DNA of 20,107 bases from Euprymna scolopes (GCA_024364805.1 CM044497.1:102304957-102325063), one strand, 5' to 3'; counted from the first letter of the stretch, positions 1-11,618 are shown. Notes: generated by a model not told the origin, from the sequence alone. Translations and numbers: made by a program.

Positions 1-40
1 ATATATATTTATATATAAATATATATATATATATATATTC
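1..40. repeat. TA microsatellite at the left end of the window
   Basis: Almost pure alternating A and T with two short interruptions. The window's other end is the same kind of sequence. Confidence 0.9.
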
Positions 41-104
41 GCAATAAAACCCTAAATCATGTAACTCCAAAAAAAAATTATTTTCTCTTTTATTTTTGTT
101 TACT

Positions 105-242
105 TAATATTTTATAGTTATTTTACTTATAGTTTTTCATTTATATTTATTTCCTGTTTATAGTTATTTTATAGCTAGTTTTTACACTTTTTTGTTTATT
201 TATTATTTTATAGTTTTTTATAGTTATAGTTATTTTACAGTC
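105..242. repeat. Degenerate TATAGTTATTTT-type tandem repeat
   Basis: Short units built around TTTATAGTTATTTTA recur several times, separated by T-rich stretches. The period is irregular, about 11 to 25 bases. It is low-complexity DNA with no coding signal. Confidence 0.55.
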
Positions 243-299
243 ATTTTAACACACCATTAACAAGCGGTCATATGTGTCCTCTATATCTATTTATTATTT

Positions 300-720
300 G
301 ATTATTTGTAATGTTTTGAATATTTATAAATTAGCCAAAAATATTGATTAGCTAACCAAATAGTAGATTAGACAAAAAATATCAAAATTTTCATTAACTA
401 ACAAGACAAAATTTATCAACATTTTGATTTGTTAACTAGATACAAATGATCTAATTATTTGACTACATAAATTACTAAAATTCCCATTAGCAGACAATAT
501 ATACATTATAACATTTTATCTAAATTAACTTTATACAAATTATTAAAATTCTAATTGCAAACTATATAAAAATATAAAAATGTTACATAACTCACTAGGT
601 ACAGATTATCAAAATTTACATTAGCGAACTGGATAAAAAGTATCTAAATTTTAATTCGCAAAGTAGTTATAAATTACAAATTTCAATTAACTTACTGGAT
701 ACAAATTAAAAATTTTAATA
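300..720 (+). repeat. Left edge of the 34-bp satellite, divergent variant
   Basis: Units here keep the 34-base spacing but read roughly ACTGGATACAAATTATCAAA followed by ATTTTAATTAGCAA. The interior instead has ATTTCACATTAAAATCTAGAT. Copies are poorly conserved and some are hard to phase. The GATACAAATTATCAAAATTT core and the ATTAGCAAAC junction recur at the opposite edge near 6870-6930, so this looks like older, unhomogenised satellite rather than unrelated sequence. Confidence 0.65.
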
Positions 721-3700
721 AGCAAACATGATGCAAATTGTCAACATTTTATATATGAAACTTTATCCAAATTATCAATATTTCACATTAAAATCTAGAG
801 ATAAATAATCGATATTTCACATTAAAGTCTATGTATGAATTCTCAATATTTCCCATCAAAATCGGGAAATAAAGTATCAATATCTCACATTAAAATCTAG
901 ACACAAATAATCAATATTTCACATTAACATGTAGATACAAATTAGCAATATTTAAAATTAAAATCTGGATATGGATTATTATTTAACATTAAAATCTACG
1001 AACAAATTATCAATATTACACATTAAAATCTAGATATAAATTATCAATATTTCACATTAAAATCTATAAATAAATTATCTATATTTCACATTAAATGTAG
1101 ATGAAAATTATCAATATATATAACATTCACATATACATACAAATTATCAATATTTCACATTAAAGTATGGGTACAAATTATCAATATTAACATTAAAGCT
1201 AGATATAAATTATCAATATTTTACATTAAAATCGAGATTGAAATTATAAATATTTCACATAGAAACCTTAATAGAAAATATCAATATATAACAGTTAGAT
1301 ATAAATAATAAATATTCCACATAAAATCTTGATACAAATTATCAATATTTCACATTTATTCTTGATACAAATTATCAATATTTCACATTGAAATCTGGAC
1401 ATAAATTATCAATATTTCACGTAAAAATCTAGATATAATTTATCAATATTTTACATTAAAATCTTGATAAAAACAATAACAATCTCACAATAAAATCTTT
1501 ATAAAATTATTAATATTTCACATAAAAACCTAGATATAAATTATCAATATTCACATTAAAATCCAGATGCTAATTGTAAATATCCATATTAAAATATATT
1601 CACATTAAAAAATAAGGATTTCACATGAAAATCCAGACAGAAATTATAAATATGTCACGTTAAAATCTAGACACAAATTATCAAAATTTCACATTAAACT
1701 CTAGATAGAAATATCAATATTTCACATACACATCTAGATATACATTATTAATATTTCACATTAATATCGAGATATGAATTATCAATGTTTCACATTAAAA
1801 TTCAGATATACATTACATTTTTAAAAGCTAGATATAAATAAGCAATATTTCACATTACAATGTAGACATACCTTATCAATATATCACATTAACATCTTGA
1901 TACAGACTATCAATACTTCACATAAAATCTGTACATAAATCATCACTATTTCACGTTAAAATGTAGATATAAACTATCATTATTTGACGTTTAAATCTAG
2001 ATAAAAATTATCAATATTTCACATTAAATTATAAACATAAATTATAATTATTTCACATACAAATCAAGACATAAATTATCAATACTTCACGTTAAAATGT
2101 AAATATCAATATTTTATATTAAAATCTAGATAGAAATTATCAATATTTCACATTAAAAGCTCGATAGAAAATATCAATATTTACATTAGACATAAATTAT
2201 CAATATTTCGAGGTAAAATCTAAATAAATAATTATCAATATTTAACATAAAAATCTAAATAGAAATTATCAATATTTGACATTCAAATCTATATAGAAAT
2301 TATCAATATTTAACATAAAAAATCTTGATATAAATTATCAATATTGCACATTCTAGACTAGATACAAATAAAAATATTTCACATTAAAATGTAGATAGAA
2401 AATATCAATATTTCACATATTAATCTACATACTAATTTCAAATATTTCCCATAATATATCTGCATAAAATATATCACATTAATAACTAGATATAAATATT
2501 TATTAATTTTCAATATTTAACATTAAAATCTAGATACAAATTAAACATATTTCATATGAAAATCTAGATATAAGTTATCACTATTCCCCATAGCAATACA
2601 GACATAAATTATCAGTATTTCACATTAAAATCTCGATACGAATATTCAATATTTCACATTCAAATCTAGATACAAATTATCAATATTGTACATTATAATC
2701 TATAAATAAATTATCAATATGTCACAGAAAAATCTGGATAGAAAATATCAATAATTTACCTAAAAATCTAGACATAAATTATCAATATTTCCATTAAAAT
2801 ATTGATACACATCCTGAATATGTTACATTAAAATCTTGTTACAAATAATCAATATTTAACATTGAGATCTAGACAAAATTATCAATATTCCACGTTTAAA
2901 TCGGGATAGAAATTATCAATATTTTACATTAAAAGCGAGATACCAATTATCAATATTTCCAATTAAAATCTAGATAGAAAATATCTATATTTCACATTAA
3001 AATCTAGACATAAATAATCAATATTAAACATGAAAATCTAGATAAAATTATCAATATTTCACATAAAAATTTTAATACAAATTTTCAATATTTCAGATAA
3101 ATATCTTGATAGAAATTACACATGAAATGTAGATAAAATTATCATTATTTCACATATAAATCAAGATACAAATTATAATTAATCACATTAAAATATGAAT
3201 AGAAAATATGAATATTTCACATAAAAATCTAGACATAAATGATCAACATTTCCCGTTAAAATCTGATTACATCGTATCAATATTTTCATTAAAATATAGA
3301 TGCATATTATCAATATTTAACAATAAAATCTAGATACAAATTATCAATATTTCACAATACAATCTAAACATAAATTATCAATATTTAACATGGAAACCGA
3401 GATACAAATTATCAATATTTTACATTTAAATCTACACCCCAATTATCAATATTTCATATATAAATCTAGATCTAAATTACCAATATTGAATATTAAAACC
3501 TAGATATAAATTATCAATATTTCACATTAAAATCTAGATACAAATTATCAATATGTCACATACAAATTCAAATACTAATTATTAATATTTACCATTAAAA
3601 CATATATACAAATCATCAATATTCTACATTAAAACCTAGATATAACTTATCAATATTTCACATTGAAATCTAGATATTAATTATGAATATGTTACATTAA

Positions 3701-6700
3701 AATCTGGACATAAATTATAAATATTAAACATTGAAATCTAGGCATCAATTATCAATATTTCAAATTAATATATATATATATATATTATCAAAATTACACA
3801 TTGAAATCAAGATATAAGTTATCAAAATTTCACATTAACATCTACACATTCATAATCAATATTAAACATTGAAATCTCGATATAAGTTAGAAATATTTTC
3901 ATTAAAATCTAGAACTTAATTATCAATATTTCAGATTGAGATCTAGACAAAAATTATCAATATTTCTCATTGAACTCTAGAACCATTTATCAATATTTCA
4001 CATTGAAATCTAGACATTAATTATGAATATTTCACATTGAAATCTACACATAAACTATCAATATTTCACATTGAAATCAAGATAAAAAATTATCAATATT
4101 TCACCTTAAAATGCAGACATAAATCATCAATATTTCACATTAAAATCTAGACATTAATTATTAATATTTCACATCAAATCTAGACAAATTATCAATATTT
4201 CGCATTGAAATTTTGATATAAATTATCGTTATTTAACATAAGATCTAGATATATATTATCAATATTACAAAGTTAAATCTAGGTATGAATTATCAATATT
4301 TTACATGAATATCTAGATATAAGTTATCCATATTTCACATTATCTCTAGATATAAATTAGCAATATTTCACATTGACATCTACAGATACGTCATGAATAT
4401 TTCACATTAAAATCTAAACATACATTATACATATTCTACATGGGAATCTAGACATCAATTATTAATATTTCTAATTGACATCTGGATGTAAATTATCAAT
4501 ATTAAACATTAAAATCTAGATATAAATTATTAATAATCCACATAAAATTCTGGTATACATTATCAATATTTCACATAAATATCTGGATATACGTTATCAA
4601 TATTTCACATTAAAACCTAGATATGATTTATCGATATATCTCACGTGAATCTAGATTAATTATCAATATTTTCCATTTAAATTAGGAATATTTCAGATAA
4701 AATTCCAGATATGAATTATCTATATTTTACATTGAAATTTTGACATGAATTATCAATATTTCATATTGAAATCAAGATACATGGTATCAATATTTTCATT
4801 TAAATCAAGATATGAATTCTCGATATTTCCCATCAAATTCTACATATTAATTATCAATATTTCACATTAAATTCAAGACATAATTTACCACTACTTAACA
4901 TTGAAATCTAGATATAAGCTATCAATATTTTACATTGAAATGTGGACATAAATTATTAATATTAAATTTTTAAAGTCTAGACATAAATTATCAATATTTT
5001 ACATTGAACTCTGGATATAAGTTTTCAATACTTTACATTAAAATCTTGATATAAATTATCAATATTACACATTGGAATCTAGACAGAAATTGTCAATATT
5101 TTCTAATTAAAATATAGGTATAAATTTGCAATATTTCCCATCAAAATCTTTGTACTAATTATCAATATTTCACATTGAAGTATAGATTAATAATAATTAT
5201 TAATATATCACCTGAAAATCTAGACATAAATTATCAATATTGTGCATTGAAATCTGGAAATGAATTATAATATTCCACATTATAATCTAGAAACAAGTTA
5301 TCAATATTTTCCATTAACATCTAGATATAAATTATAAATATGTCACATTCAAATCTTGAAATAAATCATAAATATTTTACATTGAAATTTTGGTATGAAT
5401 TAACAATATTCCCATTAGCATCTAGACACTAAATATCAATATCTCACATTGAAATCTAGATATGAATTATGAATATTTTACATTAAAATCTAGGTATGAG
5501 TTAATAATATTTCACATAAATTATCAATATTTCACATGGACATCTTGTGATTAATTATCAAAATTTCACATCAAAATATAACCATCAATATTTAATATTA
5601 AAATTTTGACATTAATTATCAATATATTACATTAAAATCTAGACATAAATAATCAATATTTCACATTGAAATCTGGATATAAGTTAACAATAATGCATAT
5701 TAAAATCTACATATTAATTATTGATTTTTCACATCAAAATTCAGACAGGATTTATCGATATTTCACATTAAAATCAAGATATAGGTTATCATTGTTTTAA
5801 ATTAAAATCTAGCTAAAAATTCTCAACATTTCCCATTTAAATCTAAATATAATTTATCAATATTTCTCATTATAGTTTTGACATGAATTATAAATATTTC
5901 ACATTGAAATTTGGACATTGATTATCAATAGTTAACATTGAAATCCTGACTTGAATTATCAATATTTTAAATTAAAATCGGGATATTTGTTACCAATATT
6001 TCACATTCAAATCTAGACATAAATTCTCAATATTTAACAGGAAAATCTTGACATGAATCATCAATATTTCACACTGAAATATAAGAATAATTTATAAAAA
6101 TTTTTTTTATTAAAAGCTAGATATAAATTATCAATATTTTACATTAACATCCAGACATGAATTATATTTCACATTGAAATCAAGAGATGAATGATCAATA
6201 TTTCACATTGAAATCTAGATGTAAATTAGTAATGTTTTATATTAAAATCTAGATATAAAGTATCAATATTTCACATTTAAATCTAGATATTGTTTATCAA
6301 TGTATCACATTTAAATCTAGACATAAATTATCAATCTTTCACATTGCAATCTAAATTATATTATAAATATTTCGCATTGGAATCCAGATATAAATTATCC
6401 ATATTTCACATTAAAATTTAGGCATAAATTATCAATCTTTCACACTGCAATCTATATATAAATTATCAATCTTTCACATTGCAATCCAGATATAAATTAT
6501 AAATATTTCACATTGGAATCCAGATATAAATTATCCATATTTCACATTAAAATCTAGACATAAATTTTAAATATCTCACACTGAAATCCAGATATATGTT
6601 AGCATTATTTTTCATTGAAATCTAGACACAAATTATCCATGTTTCATATTGAAATCGGATATAAGTTATCAATACTTCAGATTAAAATCTAGATATAAAT

Positions 6701-6800
6701 AATCAATATTTCACATTAAGTTCGTGGTGTAAATTATCAATATTGTACATTAAAATCTTGATACAAATTACAAAATATTACACATCCATTCTTGATAAAA
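720..6800 (+). repeat. Head-to-tail satellite array, 34-bp monomer
   Basis: A monomer starting ATAAATTATCAATATTTCAC and ending ATTAAAATCTAGAT (20 + 14 = 34 bases) repeats head to tail for about 6 kb, roughly 175 to 180 copies. I saw no orientation change. Individual copies differ by point changes and small indels. The consensus is 5 G/C out of 34, about 85 percent A+T. It contains two short palindromes, AATATT and ATCTAGAT. No reading frame stays open and there are no spacers. A short TA run interrupts it near 3769-3785. Function is unknown. AT-rich satellites of this size are usual in heterochromatin, but nothing here proves a chromosomal location. Confidence 0.95.
6331..6568 (+). repeat. 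Local higher-order repeat of three satellite monomers
   Basis: Three distinguishable monomers follow one another: one with TCTTTCACATTGCAATC, one with ATTTCRCATTGGAATCCAGA, and one with CCATATTTCACATTAAAAT. The set appears at about 6331-6430 and again at about 6465-6568, with one extra first-type monomer between. Such marked trios point to a recent duplication of a block of about 102 bases. Confidence 0.7.
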
Positions 6801-6935
6801 AGTATCTAAATTAAAGTATATACAATTTTTTTTTACTTTTCTATAAGAAAACTGAACACAAACGATCAATATTTTTGTTAGCAAACTTGATACAAATTAT
6901 CAAAATTTTTATTAGACTCAAGATACAAATATTTA
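6800..6935 (+). repeat. Right edge of the 34-bp satellite, divergent variant
   Basis: After the last good consensus copies, the sequence decays through a T-rich stretch. It then shows TTAGCAAACTTGATACAAAT followed by TATCAAAATTTTTATTAGAC and one more partial unit. This is the variant seen at the left edge, not the interior consensus. The array cannot be followed past about 6935. Confidence 0.65.
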
Positions 6936-7033
6936 CAATTTATCTTGGACGACTAAAAAAGCGAGTCGTTGTTTTTTTAGTTCACTGTTCGTCTGCGGCC
7001 ACAACGTGTGTACAAGTTTTAGGTATGATAATA

Positions 7034-7107
7034 CGCACACATACACGCACACACACATACATATATATATATATACATATGTGTGTGTGTCAATGTGTAT
7101 GTATATA
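7034..7107. repeat. Compound CA/TA/TG microsatellite
   Basis: A run of CA dinucleotides passes through a TA core into TG dinucleotides, so the left and right parts are approximate reverse complements. Open frames across it encode only Tyr-Ile, Val-Cys or Thr-His runs and are not genes. Confidence 0.9.
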
Positions 7108-7109
7108 GC

Positions 7110-7510
7110 ATTCTTTTCATTCTTTTTAATGTGTTTTTGTTCGTATTCATTTGCTTTACGTAGAAAATAAATGTCTGAATATTTATAGTTTGTGCACAAT
7201 TGGTGTTTTTATTTTAGCGTATAAATATGTTTAAGAGTCATGTGAATAAGTTGAATATCGTCTTTTAGTTGCTCTCGTGATAATCATGATGTAAAATGGT
7301 CAAGCGATAAGTGTTGAATATTTCAAAATACTTATTCCCCGATGCGGAAATGTTGGGAGATCCTTCATAAGTCATAAGTCATTTGTCTAGATTGAGAGTC
7401 GTTATTTTTAATTTACACGTAAACATTTTTGTCTGAAATTATTTAGAGAACGAGACATCACTTATTGCCTAACCAGGGTTAGTTTTAGAGCTACATATTA
7501 ACACGTGGAT
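7110..7510. other. Unassigned AT-rich spacer
   Basis: I see no coding, RNA or repeat structure here except one motif. ATTTTAGCGTATAAATA at 7211-7227 recurs near 19001 and 19203. A small direct repeat, ATAAGTC twice, lies near 7367-7380. Confidence 0.5.
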
Positions 7511-7623
7511 CCGTATTTTATTTATTTTTTACATAGTAGTCAGCACTTATCAAGGCACGGAGGCCACTCGAGGATAAGGGATTATGAGTGTATAGTGGTC
7601 AAAGGAACTTGTTGTAGTAATCA

Positions 7624-7950
7624 TTAATAATGGAAATTTGGTAAATTGCATAACTTAAGGCTCATCAAGATCTTGTTCACGTTGGACTTGAAGAAAACTA
7701 GATTGTAGTAAGTTAGGAAGCAGGAAAATGGAACAGAGTTCCACAGGCGTGCAGTTCTAAGAAAGATGCTTTGTTCAGGAAATCTACATTTGGGTTTAGA
7801 CAGGGATAAAGATTGTGGAAAATTATTGATAATTGTTCCAGCTTGAGTATTTTTCGTGAAAGTAAGATAGGGAGAACCATACATTAGAACTCAGAAGAGC
7901 ACTTGCCATGAGAATAACGATAAAGCAGACAGCGTCGCAACGTCTCTTCT
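7624..7950 (-). pseudogene. LINE ORF2 C-terminal domain remnant
   Basis: A block reading LLYRYSHGKCSSEF lies near 7895-7945. In a second frame comes an 86-residue open stretch ending at the stop codon at 7624. It contains FLRTARLWNSVPFSCF and YNLVFFKSNVNKILMSL. These match the conserved tail of Jockey/CR1-like ORF2 proteins (RTA.LWNSLP..CFP...NL..FK..VN..L). The frame change between the two blocks shows decay. From 7623 down to about 7512 lies the 3' UTR. Confidence 0.8.
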
Positions 7951-8098
7951 GTGAGAAAGAGGTGGCAGGAAAAAGAAAAGGGCATTCTCACTAGACTACG
8001 AAGTCTATTTTGAACTCTGTCAAGGTAGGATAAGCTGTTTCTAGCAGCTCCTGTTCAGATGTGGCCAACAGTACTCTGTCCTTGCACGTACTTTGCTC

Positions 8099-8665
8099 TT
8101 ATACAGGTACAGCAGTGAGATATCCCACCGTCTTTCCAGCAGCCTTTGCAATGGATTTGATGTACATGTTCCACCTCAGATCAGAAGCAAAGGTCACAAC
8201 ATGGAGCCTCCTCAAGACGAGAGCCATTGATTTCGATTGATGCCAGACGGGGGTCAGAGCGTTCATGATGGAAAGGTGGAAGCTTGGTTTTAGATGCATT
8301 AAAAGTAACCAACCACTTTTTCCCCATTGCACCACGTGATCAAGATCTGAGGAGAGAAAATCAGGAAAAAAAACTTGGTCGTTTACGGCCTTTGAAGTGT
8401 TGCAATAGATGGTAGTGTCGTCAGCATAAATGATCTTAGGGTGTGATTTGGGAGATTAATTATATAGATCAAGAACAGAGTTGGGTGCAGGATGGACCCC
8501 TGAGGGACCAGAATTAATACCGTGAGCTTATGATTTCTTCCTATCAACCACTATTCTTATGAACGTATCAGAGAGAAATGATTTAATAATTGAAAAATTT
8601 TAGCTATACCGAAGCTGGAGATTTTGTAGAGTAAACTTTGATATGTCAAGAGTAATGGCACCATT
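8099..8665 (-). pseudogene. LINE reverse transcriptase, palm and thumb remnant
   Basis: In minus-strand order, motif A appears as AITLDISK near 8640-8660. A motif-B-like stretch resembling GVPQGSILGPTLFLIYIN lies near 8455-8515. The catalytic YADD follows (IYADDTTIYCNTS, with YADD at 8417-8428). A later segment, FASDLRWNMYIKSIAKAAGK, near 8140-8195 corresponds to the FSSDMKWNDYI-type block of animal LINEs. The Asp of motif A and both Asp of YADD are present, but the reading frame changes at least twice and there are in-frame stops near 8540-8560. It would have copied LINE RNA into DNA at a nicked target. This copy cannot make protein. Confidence 0.8.
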
Positions 8666-8937
8666 TTTTATTCAAATAAACTTAGAAGTCCTTAGCTCTA
8701 ATTTAAAACTAAAGATACTATTTGAAGATACCCTCACCTCCCAATGTAAAAAAATAAAAAATTAAATAAAAAAAACATTACATAGTTTGTTTGTCTGAAT
8801 AATTCTGATTAATTCTGTTTTTTCTTCACAAGGCTTATCTCAAAACTTTAATCAGCCAGAAGTTGACAGTTTAAATACTTCTAAATCTCCTTTAAATGAC
8901 GAAGTAAACATATTTTCTCATAAAAAAAGGTTGACGG
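8666..8937. other. Unassigned AT-rich spacer
   Basis: AT-rich sequence between the LINE and the Gypsy relic. I see no domain, repeat or RNA signal. It could include sequence from either neighbour too decayed to recognise. Confidence 0.4.
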
Positions 8938-9040
8938 TTAAACATGGTATGAATGTCCCCATTCAGTCTCTTAAACCAGCGGTATTCATAGGACTAGTTG
9001 ATTCCACTTAGTTCTGAAATAGGGGTGATTTGTACCCCCA
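8938..9040 (-). repeat. Gypsy LTR sequence, 3' side
   Basis: About 103 bases match the LTR at 13215-13318, including an identical stretch around GGTATTCATAGGACTAGTTG. The G-rich minus-strand tract beside it could be the old polypurine tract. Confidence 0.85.
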
Positions 9041-9050
9041 CCCGAGCTTT

Positions 9051-9262
9051 TCATTCCCCTGGGATGATCGTATAGCTCTTTTTCTTGGGGTTGATCTCCA
9101 TCGGATCGGTCATTTTCCTTTTCCTGGAGGACCGGAGTTGTATGACTGCTTGTGGCGTTACCAAGTCGAACGTGTCATATATCTGGTCCATTACTTCTTG
9201 TTCAGTAGGCGGTTGTCTTTCGTCATCAGTTATACGTTTCCGAATTTGGTTTCGCAGATGTA
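9051..9262 (-). pseudogene. Gypsy pol C-terminal (integrase tail) remnant
   Basis: On the minus strand this reads NQIRKRITDDERQPPTEQEV, then YDTFDLVTPQ and RKRKMTDPMEINPKKKSYT, ending at a stop. Basic tails of this form, with an NPKKKSY-like end, close the pol of K02A2.6-like Gypsy elements just before the 3' LTR. This one lies directly beside the LTR sequence. Confidence 0.65.
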
Positions 9263-9362
9263 AGAAATTTCATACTGAAATCGTAATTCAGTAGACTAGT
9301 CCCCAATTTTTGCAGTATGTTGGCTGTGTAAGTTGGCGGACCTGTTTTAGAACCAAAGGTGG

Positions 9363-9692
9363 TTATAAGCGGCTGATGGTCAGTTTGCAATTTAAACTAA
9401 TGACTGTGTAAAAATCAGTGGACTTTTGTAACATCGAATATGATCTCCAGTGCTTCCTTTTCGATTTGGGAGGAATTCTTCTGCACAGGAGTAAAGTTCT
9501 TGAAGCATGGGTGATCGGCTTAGTGGACCGATCAGGCATTTTGTGTAGAATGCACGCTCCGATTCCATAAGAACTTGCGTCAGTTGCGACAATAATCTCT
9601 TGTTTCGGATTGAAATAAGTCAGGGATAAATCTGACGTTAATACATCTTTTAATTTCTTAAACGCTGCCTGGCACTCAGGCGCCCAGCCCAT
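9363..9692 (-). pseudogene. Gypsy RNase H remnant
   Basis: The stretch reads SPECQAAFKKLK-like wording, then LTSDLSLTYFNPKQEIIVAT and DASSYGIGACILHKMPDRST. This is the connection and start of the Ty3/Gypsy RNase H, with its first Asp in the VATDAS motif. It is part of the broken element. Confidence 0.85.
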
Positions 9693-9745
9693 TTTTTGTC
9701 CTTTTTAATAGTACATTCAATGACGCACGCAATTCATGCATGTCC

Positions 9746-10436
9746 TTAATAAACGTTTGATAATGATTCACAAGCCCTAAAAAAACTTTGCAATGTAGTT
9801 ACTTTATGAGGTTCTTGCATGTCTTTTATAGCTGTGGACTTGTCTGGATCGGGTTTCCTCGTGTCCTTATCTATGATATGACCCAGGTATTTAATTCGTT
9901 CAAAAAAAAATCGCATTTTGCTTCCTTCAATGTGAAGCCGTATTCTTTTATTGTCAAACACTTGAAATACATGATCTCTATGTTGTTCAACATTTTGACT
10001 ACGCATAAGAATATCGTCCAGATAGTCTATTGCGAAATCCACACTGCTTAGCAAAGTTGTTGGAAAATTGCAGGTGCTACTTTTATACCATATGCTAATC
10101 TATTGAATTTATAAAGTCCCTTGTGCGTTGAGATGCACAAAAGTTTCGAGCTGTCTTCCTCTACTGGTTTTCCGCCATTTAAATTAGCGAATATTTCGTC
10201 TGGGTTTGATAGCGGGTAGTGATGGTCTTTGAGCGGAGCATTCAATCTGGTCGAAAAGTCCGCGCATACCCTAATCTCTTTAGATTTTTTCCGTATATGG
10301 TTGAGGCTGGGCACTCACTAATAGGGGTTAAAATCCCAGTGTTAACTAGTCTTTCGAATTCTTTTTCAATTTTTCCCCTCGAAGCGAACGGTACGCTCCG
10401 TGGCTTTTTGAATATTGGCTTTGCTTCATCCAGCAA
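9746..10436 (-). pseudogene. Gypsy reverse transcriptase remnant
   Basis: In minus-strand order there are KPIFKKPRSVPFASRGKIEK (finger start, near 10370-10430), VCADFSTRLNAPLKDHHYPL near 10215-10275, THKGLYKFNRLAYGIKVAPA near 10080-10140, and the catalytic YLDDIL near 10010-10025. IKYLGHIIDKD follows near 9860-9895. This is the standard Ty3/Gypsy RT order with the Asp-Asp pair retained. It belongs to the broken element. Confidence 0.85.
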
Positions 10437-10686
10437 TTCGAATTTCGGATTTATATTTGTGCAGTATCGGAGAAAACAATTGGGAAAGATCTTTTGAGGT
10501 CGTTTTTCATTTGTCGACTTCGGCCGTTAGGTTTTCGACTTTGTGACAAAACCCACCCATTGGCGAGTCCCATAATTTAAATTCCTAAATCCAATCGGTC
10601 CCGAATAAGTTTGTTGCGTTCCTTAGAACGAACACTTTTAGATTTTTTGTCGTTCTTTTTAGCGACACATTAATAACTACCTAACT

Positions 10687-10884
10687 CTAAAAATTTATTT
10701 TTTCACTAGTGTCCGATCTGTCGACTTTATTCGTCTTTATCATCGTGAGCTTTCCTATTCTCTTCCACGTGTGAAAATTTATAATTGATAAATCCGACTC
10801 TGAATCAAGCTGCAGTTTTACTTCTTTATTTCTGATTCTGATCGTAACATACTTCCTTATGTTCTCTGTTGGTGAAGAATCCAT
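10687..10884 (-). pseudogene. Gypsy aspartic protease remnant
   Basis: A 65-residue stretch includes VKLQLDSESDLSIIN, recognisable as the LDTGSD.S.I active-site region of retrotransposon proteases. It sits between gag and RT as expected. It is decayed. Confidence 0.65.
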
Positions 10885-10919
10885 TTTTGCAGTTTTTACG
10901 TAGCTCTTTTTTTGCTACT

Positions 10920-11618
10920 TTTACTCTGCAATATGACCCTTGTGCGCTGCTCACGTATTATTTTCCTTTGATACTGACATGTATTTCACCTATGAAATCC
11001 TCCACATTTGCTACAAGAGGTCCTAGGATTTTGTCTATCCTGATAATTTTGTGAAGGGTTCTTTTTGCCTTTTCGTTGGTAATTGCTGACGGGCGGATGT
11101 CCTTTATTTTTGAAGCGTATTTTTTAATGTTTATATCGGCGTCTTTTGTGGCTATCAAACCTTGTGTGAATATTAAGCATTTGAAATTGTCCGTCATTAC
11201 TGACGACAATTTGAAATCATCACAGTGCTTATTAACTATACCATCAAAAGTCGTTTAGTCCTGACTCTCGTGTAAGATTCATGGATTTCCATCATTTATG
11301 AAAAAGGCTTCTTTTTGGACAGTACAACTCCATTAATAGTGGGACTGTCTCGTCAAACGACAATTCGTTGCTTTTTCTTGATAAAATATAGTCCACAAAT
11401 TTGTTACGTTCGGATGTATCTAACTTCCGTAGCAATAAACGAACCTTCTTTTGGTCCGTCCATGCACTGCAATCCATTTTTAAAAGGTCTTCAAATCTTC
11501 TGAAATATGCCTCAAAGGTTAGGTTTTCATCAGAAGCATAGTGAAATTTATCAATAGCAGACCAGATCGCATTTTGGGAAAAAGCCGTGCTGGTTTCTTC
11601 TCCGCTGTCCTTATTCAC
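10920..11618 (-). pseudogene. Gypsy gag remnant with zinc-knuckle region
   Basis: The segment around 11300-11615 contains FEAYFRRFEDLL, KVRLLLRKLDTSERNKFVDYI and SFDETVPLL, spaced as in the gag domain I recall as DUF7083. The segment around 10960-11210 (DNFKCLIFTQGL onward) continues the same gag. A CSKCGGFHR zinc-knuckle signature lies near 10990-11015. Gag packages the element's RNA in a virus-like particle. This one is a fossil. Confidence 0.8.

Larger units (their letters stand above)
7512..8665 (-). mobile_element. LINE (non-LTR retrotransposon), 5'-truncated copy
   Basis: Reading the minus strand from 8665 downwards gives the second half of a LINE reverse transcriptase, its C-terminal domain, and an A-rich 3' tail near 7512-7535 (ATGTAAAAAATAAATAAAAT). 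The order of parts is that of Jockey/CR1-type ORF2: motif A, motif B, YADD, thumb, then an RTARLWNSVP block. The endonuclease and the first part of the RT are absent, as expected for a 5'-truncated insertion. The copy has several frameshifts and stops, so it is dead. The superfamily (Jockey versus CR1/L2 side) is uncertain without a search. Confidence 0.85.

Noticed and set aside
720-6800. CRISPR-like array
   Set aside because: Repeats are directly adjacent with no unique spacers, copies are diverged, and the setting is eukaryotic.
6875-7199. Open frames over the CA/TA/TG microsatellite on both strands
   Set aside because: The peptides are simple-repeat translations (YIYIYI, VCVCV) with no domain.
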